Below, in pieces: positions 49,954 to 58,899 of a DNA stretch of 64,000 nucleotides (positions are counted from its first letter, which is position 1; the number at the start of each line of letters is the position of its first letter). The DNA lies in NCBI GenBank assembly GCA_009829735.1, contig CM020618.1, forward strand, positions 831,196-895,195, given 5' to 3'. A model generated the notes under the pieces. The model searched no databases. It saw only the letters and a program-made list of their open reading frames with translations, and had not been told where the DNA came from. This stretch comes from Pyropia yezoensis. Its lineage: Eukaryota > Rhodophyta > Bangiophyceae > Bangiales > Bangiaceae. A program made the translations under genes and the position numbers.

Positions 49954-52900
49954 ATGGGGCTGGATCGGGACGTTTTGGTGTCGGTGGTGCGCGGCGTGGA
50001 CGCCGTTGTCGACGTCGCGGTCGGGCCGGCGTCGAAAACGAATTTTCGGCGCCGGTCCGAATTACTGACGGCGGTTTTTGCCCAATTATGGGCCAATCAG
50101 GTGGCGGCATCTGGTGAAAACCGGGTGTCGCCACCTGATCTTTCGGTTCTGGCGCGCGCTTCTGCGCCGTTTTCGGGGGTGGGCGCTTCCGGGGGGGGTG
50201 AAGCGTCGGTGTTGGGCGCTCCCCTGGGGGCGCCCCAGAGGAGCTTATCCTCCGGGGGCGGCGGGGCTGGCTCGGCCCCGCCCCCCTCTACCCTTTCGTG
50301 CGCGGTGGCGCCGGTGGGGCCGGTTGGGCGCGGCGGTGGGGGGGCGGATGCCGCTGGTGGGCGGTCCCCCTCTGCTCTCCTTTCTGCCTGTGGGGCCCTC
50401 GCGGCGGCTTCCTCGGTGGCTGGCGCCCCGGCTGCGGCCGGGGGTTCTTCTGTGCGGCCCTCGGGTGGGGCGGGTCGCAGCTGGGCGGCGGTTGCGGCTG
50501 CTGGGGCTGCTGGGCGGGGCGTCGCGGCGTCGGCCGTCCTCGGCCGCGGGGGTGCTGGTGGTGGCGGCCCGGTTGCTGCTGGTGGGGGTCCGGCTTCTGG
50601 CGGGGGGGGGGCTGGTGGGTCTGGCCGTGGTGTGCGTGCTGGTGGTGGTGGGGGTGGTGCTGCTGGGGCTGTTGCGGGCGGTGCGGTTGGAGAAGGTGGT
50701 GCGGCAGCGGGACTCGGTGGCGGCAGCGGGCATCTACCGGTACATCCTCAAGGTGATCAAGGCCAGGGCGGGCGCGGGGTGGGGGGGGGGGGAGTATCAC
50801 CCCCTGCTCCCCCCCGTGCTGGCGGTCCTGAGGGAGCGGCTGCTGGTGGTCAAGGTTTTCTTCCTGGGGGTGCTGGCGGCGCTCCTGTGGGGGGTGGTGC
50901 GCGTGGTGGGGGGGCTGCTGGTGGGCGGGGTGGTGCTGACGGCGCTCCTGTGGGCGGTGGTGCGCGTGGTGGGGGGGCTGCTGGTGGGCGTGGTGCGGGC
51001 CGTGGCCGTGCTGGTGGGGCGGCTGTGCGTGGAGACGGGGGCGGTGGGGGTGGCGGTGGCGGACTGGGTGGTGCCGGCGGCGGGTCTGGGGGTGGTGCGC
51101 CGGGTGCGACGGTGGCCGGGGCGGCGGGCATTGCCTTGCCCCCCGCCACCGACGCAACTGCGCGCGCTGCCGCCGCCGCCGCCGAGCTCACCCGCTGGCG
51201 CCCGCGGCGGGCGCTGGCCGTGCCCCTCGAGACCATCTATGTCTCGGGGGTGTCACGTGACGCCCGCGCCCACCGCCTGCGCGCGGCGGTGGCGGACCTG
51301 ACCGGGGTCGACGTCCGCCACGTGGCGGACGTCGACCGGTTTGGGTCGACCGCCGCGGTGACCGTCGTGGCCACCGCGGCCGACGCTTTTCGGGCCGCGG
51401 TGCGGGCGGGCCCCGCCACGGCGGTGCTGCGCCTGCTGCCCGGCGCCGACCCGTGGAGCGCCAAGCTCCTCGGGTCGCGTCGCCGGGAGGGGCTGTCGGC
51501 GGCCGACGCGGCGGGCGTGGCGGCGGATTTTTGCCGCCGTCGCCTGGCCGCCAAGCTGGAGCAGCTGGCTCAGCGGCCAGCCATGCCCCCCCTCCTTCGG
51601 GCGTCGCTGCGCGCCCACATTGAGGGCGCGCTTGCGGCGCACGATGAGGGGGCGGCCACGCCCGCCGGGGCGGTGCGCCCGGGGGCCACGCCCTGTGTGG
51701 CGCCCTTGCCGCCGGCTGTGCCGCCCGCGTCGCCGGCGGATGCCGGCGACGCTGCTGCAGGTGGGGGCGATTTCGCTGGGGGGGGGGCCCCCAGCCCGCC
51801 CACAAATGGCCTGTCTGCCGCCCCTGGGCCCTCGCCCGCGGCGGACGCGCCCACCCCATCCACGGGCGGGTCCGCCGGCTTGGCGGCCGCCGCCACCGCC
51901 AGCGGCCGCACGCGTGCACGGTCTCGGCGCCGCCGGACGGCCCGTGCCGCCGCGGCTTCCGCGCCTGCGGCCGCGCCCGCGTCGGGGGAGGCCGGGGCGA
52001 CGCCGGCCCCTATGGAGGGGGTGGAGGGGGTCGTCGAAAGTGCGGCCCCCAGTGCCCCCCCGCCCAGCGGCGCACCCCCCAGTGGGGTGGCCCCCCTCCC
52101 CGCCGATGCGCCCTCTGCGCCGCCCACCATCCCCACGCCCATGGCGTCGGGTGACGCCATGGAGGGTGTCGTGGTGGCCCCGCCGACTGGTGCTGCCGCG
52201 CCCGCCGACGCCAGCGCGCCTGCTGCGGCGGACACCAGCGCGGCCGTGCCCTCTCCGGCCCCCCTGCCGCCCCCGCCCGCGGCGATCCCGCTGCCGCTGG
52301 CCGCCGCCACGATGGCGGCGGCGCTGACGCCGCTGCCGGCGGACGGTCGCCCGGCCGCGGCGGCGGGCTCCCACGGCGGGATGGGGGGGGGCGATGCCGA
52401 CCCGCGGCCGCCGGCGCGCAAGCGCCGCCGGACGGAGGTGGGCGCCCAAGTGGTGGTGGCCCAGCGCCCCCGCCGCCGCAGGGAGGTCGCCGCGAGCCGG
52501 CCGGCTGGCGGGGCGGGGGGCGTACAGCCGACTTTTCGGCCCACCCCCACCCCGCCCGCGGTTGCCCAACCGGCCGCCGCGGAGCGGGCTCCGGTCCCGC
52601 CCCCGGGGCCGGCCGACGCCCCAAGGGACGCCGCTGATCCAGCGGCAGCCGTGACCACCCCGTGGCCAACGGCGCCTGGGCCCGACGGGGGCGCCGCGGC
52701 CATGGACGTCGTCCCGGACGACGACACCGCCCCACCGGCGGTGTCGCCGGTCGGGCCGGCCCCTGCTGCCGCGATGGCCCCCGCCTGCCCCACCACCGCC
52801 ACCGACGCCGTATCTGTGGCCGCCCCGCTGGCGGCGGCGCCCACGCCGGCTATGCCGGGCACCCCCGCCGACCTGCCGGCCTCTGTGCCTTCCTCGCCTG

Positions 52901-52977
52901 CTGTGCTGCCCGCCGCGCCCCCGCGGTCTGGGCCCGCGGTGCCCCCCCACGCTAGCGACGGGCGTCACAATGAGTGA
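49954..52977 (+). CDS. ORF1 protein of non-LTR copy 2
   Basis: 1007 residues from the ATG at 49954 (an upstream TTG is not used). Residues to about 400 are Gly/Ala-rich low complexity and doubtful as protein: an alternative frame over 50078-51301 is also open, so the true start may lie downstream. About 420-560 is the structured core (LAVPLETIYVSGVSRDARAH, RHVADVDRFGSTAAVTVVAT, KLEQLAQRPAMPPLLRASL), compatible with an RRM-like nucleic-acid-binding fold. The rest is Pro/Ala-rich with basic clusters (RTRARSRRRRTARA, KRRRTEVG). ORF1 proteins of non-LTR elements bind element RNA. It ends in ATGAGTGA, overlapping the ORF2 start by 8 bases. Confidence 0.6.
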   Translation: MGLDRDVLVSVVRGVDAVVDVAVGPASKTNFRRRSELLTAVFAQLWANQVAASGENRVSPPDLSVLARASAPFSGVGASGGGEASVLGAPLGAPQRSLSSGGGGAGSAPPPSTLSCAVAPVGPVGRGGGGADAAGGRSPSALLSACGALAAASSVAGAPAAAGGSSVRPSGGAGRSWAAVAAAGAAGRGVAASAVLGRGGAGGGGPVAAGGGPASGGGGAGGSGRGVRAGGGGGGAAGAVAGGAVGEGGAAAGLGGGSGHLPVHPQGDQGQGGRGVGGGGVSPPAPPRAGGPEGAAAGGQGFLPGGAGGAPVGGGARGGGAAGGRGGADGAPVGGGARGGGAAGGRGAGRGRAGGAAVRGDGGGGGGGGGLGGAGGGSGGGAPGATVAGAAGIALPPATDATARAAAAAAELTRWRPRRALAVPLETIYVSGVSRDARAHRLRAAVADLTGVDVRHVADVDRFGSTAAVTVVATAADAFRAAVRAGPATAVLRLLPGADPWSAKLLGSRRREGLSAADAAGVAADFCRRRLAAKLEQLAQRPAMPPLLRASLRAHIEGALAAHDEGAATPAGAVRPGATPCVAPLPPAVPPASPADAGDAAAGGGDFAGGGAPSPPTNGLSAAPGPSPAADAPTPSTGGSAGLAAAATASGRTRARSRRRRTARAAAASAPAAAPASGEAGATPAPMEGVEGVVESAAPSAPPPSGAPPSGVAPLPADAPSAPPTIPTPMASGDAMEGVVVAPPTGAAAPADASAPAAADTSAAVPSPAPLPPPPAAIPLPLAAATMAAALTPLPADGRPAAAAGSHGGMGGGDADPRPPARKRRRTEVGAQVVVAQRPRRRREVAASRPAGGAGGVQPTFRPTPTPPAVAQPAAAERAPVPPPGPADAPRDAADPAAAVTTPWPTAPGPDGGAAAMDVVPDDDTAPPAVSPVGPAPAAAMAPACPTTATDAVSVAAPLAAAPTPAMPGTPADLPASVPSSPAVLPAAPPRSGPAVPPHASDGRHNE
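50878..51003 (+). repeat. 63-bp direct repeat, two copies, in ORF1 region
   Basis: GGCGCTCCTGTGG starts at 50878 and 50941. The two 63-bp units differ at a handful of positions. Copy 1 has the same duplication at about 42870-42990. Confidence 0.85.
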
Positions 52978-55900
52978 CGCCCGTCGGGTGGCCGCCGCTG
53001 GGCGCGACGAGGCGCCTGTGCCTCCGCGCGCGGCTGCGGCGGCGGGCCCGACCCCCCCCCCCGCGCGCGGGGGCGGATTGGGCCCTGGCGTGCCCCCGAC
53101 GGAGTCGGGGGCACCTGCCGCCGTCGTGCCCAGCATGGGCGTGGCGGCAGGAGGGGGTGGGGGGGGCGTGCCGCCCGAGGCCACCCCCACGCCCTGCCCG
53201 GTGCCGGGGTGTGGGGTGCTGCTGGCGGGGGGCGTTGGCGCGCCCACGGGGCGGCTGCACCTCCGCCAGGCCCATGTGGCCGCAGAGGTGCCGGCGGGGG
53301 TGCTGTCTGCCCTGGGGGCGGCCGGCTGCCGGTGGTGTGAGCGGCCATTTTCTGTGGCTCGTGGGCGGTCAGGGAAGTCCTCCCTGTCCGCCCACGAGTC
53401 CCAGTGCCGACTCAACCCCCGGCGGCAGCGCACCCGCGCGGCTCCGCCCAGGACGGCGACGGCGGCGGTGGCGACGGCGACGACGGCGCCATTGGCGGTG
53501 GCGGCGGGGGCGGCGACGACGACGGCGCCGGCGGGAGCAGCGGCGGTCGCGACGGCGACGACGGCGGACGCGACGACGGCGGCGACGGCGGCGGCGACAC
53601 CGGCGGCGACGGCGAGGTTGGCGGCGACGGCGGAAGCGGCGGCTGCGGCTCCTGCTTCGGCCGCGGTGAAGGGCGCCGCCGCCACGCTTTTTGCGGTAAA
53701 CCACGCCGCGTGGGTGCGGGCGCGGTCGGCGTTTCTGCGCGCCGCCGCGCCCACCGACGCGGCGTGGCCGGTCCTGGTGGCGTCTGGCGCCCGCACGGCT
53801 GCGCACGTGCCCGCGGCGCTGGCGGGCGCGTGGCGTCGGCTTTTTGCCGACGCCCTGGACTGGGTGTGGCATGAGCCCACCCAGCGCCAGGCGTGGCTGT
53901 GGCTGCTCACCCTCCCCTCGCTGGCCCTGCACGTGCCGGTCCGGGTGGCCGACCGGCGCGCCGGCGGCGACCCCCCCCCGGCCCTGTCGCTTGCCGCTCG
54001 CGCGGCGGCGCTCCTGGAGGGGGACTTTGCCGGCGCGCTAGCCGACCGCAACGCCGGCATCTGGCGGCCGCCTGCGGGGGGGGGCGGTGGTCCCGGCGCC
54101 CCTGCCCAGCGCCCAGCGGAGCGGCCCGCCGTGCCGCCAGCCACCGACAGCGGGGCTCGCAGCGCGCCGCGCCTGACCGCTGCGCAGCGCCGGGCGCTCC
54201 GCCAGCTGCGCAGCGGCCGGCTGAGCGCCGCCGCCCGCTCCCTCCTCGCCGAGCCGCCGGCGCCCAAGTCGCCGGCGGTGTGGCGCAAGGCGTGCGCCCT
54301 GTTTGCGCGCGCCGCGCCAGGGCTGGCGACGCCCGCTTCTGTGGCGGCCGCTTTCCCCGCCGACCTGGAGGCGGCGGAGGCGGCCGCCGCGGCGTCCCCC
54401 GCGCCCGCCGCGCTGTCTCGGGCGGCGGTGGAGGCGGCCATCCGCTCGGCCGGCCCCGGCAAGTCGCCGGGGCCGTCCGGCCTGCGGGTGGAGCACCTGT
54501 GGGCCCTGGCCGCGGATGGCCAGGACGCCCTCGTCGAGGTGCTCCTCCTGCTGGCCGGCGGCCCCGCCCTGCCGCGGGTGCCGGCCGTCGCCACGCGCGC
54601 GCTGGCCGGCGCCGACCTGGTCTTATTGACCAAGCCGGGCGCCGTGCAGGCGGACGGCCTGCCGGGTCTCCGACCGATTGGCATGCCGGAGACGCTGCGC
54701 AAGCTCGTCGCCGCGGCGCTGGCGCGGTCGGTGCGGGGGGCTGCGGCGGCGCTTTTTGCGCCGCTGCAGATGGGGGTGGGGGTCTCCAGCGCGTGTGAGC
54801 GGATGCTCCACGAGCTGGAGGCCCACCTCGCTCTCCACCCCCATCACGCCCTCCTCCAGCTCGACTTCCGGAACGCGTTCAACCTCGTGTCGCGTGCGGC
54901 CGCGTGGGCGGTGCTGTCGCGGGCCCTCCCCGTCCTGTCCCCCTACCTCGAGTGGGTCTATGGGGGGGAGGGGGGGGGGGCGGCGCCGCCTGTCTACGGC
55001 TGGGCGCCCGGAGGCGCCGACGGCGGGACGGCGGAGGGCGGTTGCGGCGAGCGCGACGGGGGCGCGGGGGGGGCCGGCTATGCGGTGGGGGGAGCGGCTG
55101 ACGGCGCGGCGGGTGGGGAGGGGGGGGAGGAACGCGACGCGGGCCGGGCGGTGCTGGCCGCGCCACGGAGGCTGGTGCTGCAGGCCGAGCGGGGCGCCCA
55201 GCAGGGTGACCCGCTAGGCCCGCTGCTTCACGCAGCCGCGCTGTGGCTGGTGCTGCGCCGGCTCGCTGCCGCCCACCCCGACCTGTTGGTGCGGGCCTTC
55301 CACGACGACGTGGTCGTGGTTGGCCCGCCCGCCTCCCTCCCTGCCGCGCTCGCCGACGCCGACCGCCTGGGCCGGGCGGTCGACGCCGAGCTGGCGCCAG
55401 CCAAGTGTGTTGGCTGGTCGCCAGCTGGGCTGCCCGCTCCGGCGGGGTGGCCGGCGACGTGGGCGGCCGAGGGGTTGACGCAGTTCTCTGTTCCCCTCGG
55501 CTGTGACGCCCACGTGGCGGCGGGGGTGGATGCCCTTGCCGCCGAGCACGGGCGGCTGACCGCCGCCATCGCGGCGCTCCCCCCGGCGGAGCTGCAGGCG
55601 CAGCTGCTGCTGCTGCGCCTGTGTGCGGGCCCGCGGGCCAACTACTGGCTCCGCGCCCTGCCGCTGGTGTGGGGGGCGCGGCTCGCGGGCGCCGTCGACC
55701 GCGACGCGCAGCAGGTGCTGCTCGCCCTGCTGTGCGACGCGCGCGAGGGCGACCCCACGCGGACGGCGGTGGCGGATCGCGCGGCGCTGCCCCCGGCCAT
55801 GGGGGGGCTGGGTATTGGGGGGAGGGCGCGTGTGCTGCCGGCGGCGGCGCTGGCGTCCTGGGTGGACGCCCTGCGCGCCGGCGCCGCCAACTCCCCCGCC

Positions 55901-57607
55901 CTCGCCGCCATCCGCGACGACCTGCTGCGGTTGCCGGTGGCTGCGGCGGACGGCGGCGTCGTGCCCCCGTGCCCGCCCGGCGGGGGAGCTCCCCCCCGCC
56001 CCGCGCCGCCCCGCCTAGCTGTCCGACGCCCTGGGGGCGTGTCGGGGGGGGTGACGAAGCGGCGCAGCGCCGCAACGACGAGTGGGCGGTGGCGGGGGGG
56101 GGGGGTTCCTCAGGGACGGCACCTGTTCGACCCCCCCCCCCGCCGGCCGCCGCCGCGGCCGGCCGCCCGCGCGCCGCTGCGCCCCCCCGCGCGGCCACCG
56201 GCGCTCACCGCCTCCACCCCAGCTGGGGTAGCTCACGCTGCCGCGCCGGCGGCCCCCGAGCATCCTGCGGGCGTCCGCCCCAGCGCCGAGGCCGCCCCGC
56301 ATGAGCGCTGGTGGGGGTGGGGCCCCGATGGGGAGGAGGTGGAGTTTGAGTGGGTCGTGCCGGCGAGCCCACCTCCTCCCCCCACCCCCCCGCCGCTACT
56401 TTCGTCCCGCCCGCCGCCGCCGACGGCCGCGTCCGCGAAGCTGTGTGGGGGCCTGCTGGAGCTGCTTGCAGCCCAGCAGGCCCACTGTGCCGCCCCCACC
56501 AGCGGCGTGCTATGGGTGCGGCCGCGGCCCGCGCCGCGCGCGCCCGCCCCTAGCGGCGGCGACCCGCTGGCTCCCCCCGCCCGCCCCCCCTCCCCTCTCG
56601 CCCCCCTGTGCGGCGCCGGTGCCACCCCTGGGACACCGGCCGACGGCCTACACGGCCCGGCGCCGCACGTGCCACTGTCGTGGCGGGGGCTGCTGGGGGG
56701 GGGGGACGTGCGGGCGTCCCAGCGGGACCTGTCGCTGCCCGCGCACGCCGCCGCCCGAGCGCGCATCTACGCAGAGCTTTCGCTCTGGCAGCGCGCGGGC
56801 ATGGCGGCGTGCCAGGGGCATGGCGCCGCCGCCTGGCTGTCGGCGCTGCCCACCCCCGGGCTGGATGGGACGGCCATCCCGGGGGTGGCGATGCGCACGG
56901 CTGTGCGGCTGTGGCTCGGCGTGGCGCCGCGGTCGTCGCCACCGGCCGGCCGCTGTCGCTGTGGGGCGGCCGCGGATGCCGCGGGGCGCCACTTTTTGTC
57001 GGCCTGCCCCGAGCAGCGCCCCCGCCACACGCGGTTGCACCACCATGTGGTGCACCTTGTAGCGGGGGCGCTGCGCCGGGCGGAGGGGTGGGGGGAGGTG
57101 GTGGTGGAGGTGGGTTTGGACACCTCCCGCGCCTCCCTCCGCCCTGACTTCCGGGCCACCCGCGTGGGGGGGGGGGAGGTGACCTGGGGGGACGTCTCTG
57201 TGGCGTCCTCCTTTTCGTCTGTGCTGGCGCCGCGGGTGGCTGGCACCCCGCTGGCGCCCGTGGCGGCCGAGACGCGGGAGGGCGTCAAGGTGGGGCGCTA
57301 CGCCCGCGCCTCCCCGCTGGCCCGCCCGCTCACGTCTTTACCCCACTGGTGTGGGAGGTGTACGGGCGGGTTGGGCCCGCCACTGCGGCGTGGCTGCGGG
57401 ACACCTTTGGGGGTCCCCGCCTGGCCACGGCGCGGGCGCGGCTGCGCAGCGCCATCTCGGTGGCGCTGTGGCGGTCCAACGCCCCGTGCCGTGGCCGATG
57501 GGTACGCTCGGTGCTTTGGGGTGGAGGACCCGGCTGGGATGGGTTTGGAGGTCCCTTGGGGTGTGAGAGCGTGGGGGTTTCAATTGGTGAGTAATAGTGG
57601 GACCTAG
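52970..57607 (+). CDS. ORF2 of non-LTR copy 2: zinc fingers, reverse transcriptase, restriction-like endonuclease
   Basis: 1545 residues from the ATG at 52970. A C2H2 finger (CPVPGCG...LHLRQAH) lies at about 83-110 and a Cys/His cluster follows. The RT domain runs from GKSPGPSGLRVEHLW (about 500) through LQLDFRNAFN (Asp at about 632) and GAQQGDPLGPLLH (about 741) to the catalytic FHDD (777-780). A CCHC motif (CRCG...HFLSAC, from about 1329) and a PD-X14-D endonuclease (RPDF...GDVSV, about 1391-1410) follow. Such proteins nick DNA and prime reverse transcription at the nick. From about 1446 the frame is shifted by a lost C (57310) and later restored and lost again, so the last 100 residues are scrambled relative to copy 1. 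It is probably inactive as assembled, or the indels are consensus errors. Confidence 0.85.
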   Translation: MSDARRVAAAGRDEAPVPPRAAAAAGPTPPPARGGGLGPGVPPTESGAPAAVVPSMGVAAGGGGGGVPPEATPTPCPVPGCGVLLAGGVGAPTGRLHLRQAHVAAEVPAGVLSALGAAGCRWCERPFSVARGRSGKSSLSAHESQCRLNPRRQRTRAAPPRTATAAVATATTAPLAVAAGAATTTAPAGAAAVATATTADATTAATAAATPAATARLAATAEAAAAAPASAAVKGAAATLFAVNHAAWVRARSAFLRAAAPTDAAWPVLVASGARTAAHVPAALAGAWRRLFADALDWVWHEPTQRQAWLWLLTLPSLALHVPVRVADRRAGGDPPPALSLAARAAALLEGDFAGALADRNAGIWRPPAGGGGGPGAPAQRPAERPAVPPATDSGARSAPRLTAAQRRALRQLRSGRLSAAARSLLAEPPAPKSPAVWRKACALFARAAPGLATPASVAAAFPADLEAAEAAAAASPAPAALSRAAVEAAIRSAGPGKSPGPSGLRVEHLWALAADGQDALVEVLLLLAGGPALPRVPAVATRALAGADLVLLTKPGAVQADGLPGLRPIGMPETLRKLVAAALARSVRGAAAALFAPLQMGVGVSSACERMLHELEAHLALHPHHALLQLDFRNAFNLVSRAAAWAVLSRALPVLSPYLEWVYGGEGGGAAPPVYGWAPGGADGGTAEGGCGERDGGAGGAGYAVGGAADGAAGGEGGEERDAGRAVLAAPRRLVLQAERGAQQGDPLGPLLHAAALWLVLRRLAAAHPDLLVRAFHDDVVVVGPPASLPAALADADRLGRAVDAELAPAKCVGWSPAGLPAPAGWPATWAAEGLTQFSVPLGCDAHVAAGVDALAAEHGRLTAAIAALPPAELQAQLLLLRLCAGPRANYWLRALPLVWGARLAGAVDRDAQQVLLALLCDAREGDPTRTAVADRAALPPAMGGLGIGGRARVLPAAALASWVDALRAGAANSPALAAIRDDLLRLPVAAADGGVVPPCPPGGGAPPRPAPPRLAVRRPGGVSGGVTKRRSAATTSGRWRGGGVPQGRHLFDPPPRRPPPRPAARAPLRPPARPPALTASTPAGVAHAAAPAAPEHPAGVRPSAEAAPHERWWGWGPDGEEVEFEWVVPASPPPPPTPPPLLSSRPPPPTAASAKLCGGLLELLAAQQAHCAAPTSGVLWVRPRPAPRAPAPSGGDPLAPPARPPSPLAPLCGAGATPGTPADGLHGPAPHVPLSWRGLLGGGDVRASQRDLSLPAHAAARARIYAELSLWQRAGMAACQGHGAAAWLSALPTPGLDGTAIPGVAMRTAVRLWLGVAPRSSPPAGRCRCGAAADAAGRHFLSACPEQRPRHTRLHHHVVHLVAGALRRAEGWGEVVVEVGLDTSRASLRPDFRATRVGGGEVTWGDVSVASSFSSVLAPRVAGTPLAPVAAETREGVKVGRYARASPLARPLTSLPHWCGRCTGGLGPPLRRGCGTPLGVPAWPRRGRGCAAPSRWRCGGPTPRAVADGYARCFGVEDPAGMGLEVPWGVRAWGFQLVSNSGT

Positions 57608-57674
57608 TCAGGAGGAGTTGATCCTCGGTAGTAGTTAGGAACGAAAGTCAAGGGTTCGAGCCCCTTCTCCGTTA
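57602..57674 (+). other. tRNA-like segment after copy 2
   Basis: Identical to the segment after copy 1, shifted by 8004 bp, with the B-box match GGTTCGAGCCC at 57653-57663. It again separates the end of one element from the start of the next. Confidence 0.4.
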
Positions 57675-57689
57675 GACGTTCGTTTTTGG

Positions 57690-58399
57690 ATGTTTCTTGA
57701 CGACCTAGCGGGTCGTTTTTGACGGTTTCTTGACGACCTAGCGGTGTGGGGGGGTGAGGTTCACCCCCCCACCGCTTTGGTTTGGTCGCTCGGGGCGGTA
57801 TGGGGCTGGATCGGGACGTTTTGGTGTCGGTGGTGCGCGGCGTGGACGCCGTTGTCGACGTCGCGGTCGGGCCGGCGTCGAAAACGAATTTTCGGCGCCG
57901 GTCCGAATTACTGACGGCGGTTTTTGCCCAATTATGGGCCAATCAGGTGGCGGCATCTGGTGAAAACCGGGTGTCGCCACCTGATCTTTCGGTTCTGGCG
58001 CGCGCTTCTGCGCCGTTTTCGGGGGTGGGCGCTTCCGGGGGGGTGAAGCGTCGGTGTTGGGCGCTCCCCTGGGGGCGCCCCAGAGGAGCTTATCCTCCGG
58101 GGGCGGCGGGGCTGGCTCGGCCCCGCCCCCCTCTACCCTTTCGTGCGCGGTGGCGCCGGTGGGGCGGTTGGGCGCGGCGGTGGGGGGGCGGATGCCGCTG
58201 GTGGGCGGTCCCCCTCTGCTCTCCTTTCTGCCTGTGGGGCCCTCGCGGCGGCTTCCTCGGTGGCTGGCGCCCGGCTGCGGCCGGGGGTTCTTCTGTGCGG
58301 CCCTCGGGTGGGCGGGTCGCAGCTGGGCGGCGGTTGCGGCTGCTGGGGCTGCTGGGCGGGGCGTCGCGGCGTCGGCCGTCCTCGGCCGCGGGGGTGCTG
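57690..58399 (+). mobile_element. Non-LTR retrotransposon copy 3, 5' end only
   Basis: It repeats the 5' region of copy 2 with a single 158-bp unit (hairpin at about 57746-57772) and the beginning of the ORF1 frame (ATG at 57800). Several single-base losses relative to copy 2 lie in G/C runs (near 58042, 58166, 58271, 58310). It ends in the gap. Confidence 0.85.
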
Positions 58400-58899
58400 N
58401 NNNNNNNNNNNNNNNNNNNNNNNNNNNNNNNNNNNNNNNNNNNNNNNNNNNNNNNNNNNNNNNNNNNNNNNNNNNNNNNNNNNNNNNNNNNNNNNNNNNN
58501 NNNNNNNNNNNNNNNNNNNNNNNNNNNNNNNNNNNNNNNNNNNNNNNNNNNNNNNNNNNNNNNNNNNNNNNNNNNNNNNNNNNNNNNNNNNNNNNNNNNN
58601 NNNNNNNNNNNNNNNNNNNNNNNNNNNNNNNNNNNNNNNNNNNNNNNNNNNNNNNNNNNNNNNNNNNNNNNNNNNNNNNNNNNNNNNNNNNNNNNNNNNN
58701 NNNNNNNNNNNNNNNNNNNNNNNNNNNNNNNNNNNNNNNNNNNNNNNNNNNNNNNNNNNNNNNNNNNNNNNNNNNNNNNNNNNNNNNNNNNNNNNNNNNN
58801 NNNNNNNNNNNNNNNNNNNNNNNNNNNNNNNNNNNNNNNNNNNNNNNNNNNNNNNNNNNNNNNNNNNNNNNNNNNNNNNNNNNNNNNNNNNNNNNNNNN
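58400..58899. other. Assembly gap (500 N)
   Basis: Exactly 500 N between the non-LTR array and the satellite. Confidence 0.99.

Larger units (their letters stand above)
49680..57690 (+). mobile_element. Non-LTR retrotransposon (RLE type), copy 2, complete
   Basis: About 8.0 kb: 5' region with short tandem repeats and a strong hairpin, ORF1 (49954-52977), ORF2 (52970-57607) and a tRNA-like tail. The exact 5' and 3' ends cannot be fixed because copies are joined directly. The RT and the C-terminal restriction-like endonuclease place it among early-branching non-LTR elements (R2-like group in the broad sense); the clade is not resolved. Confidence 0.85.
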
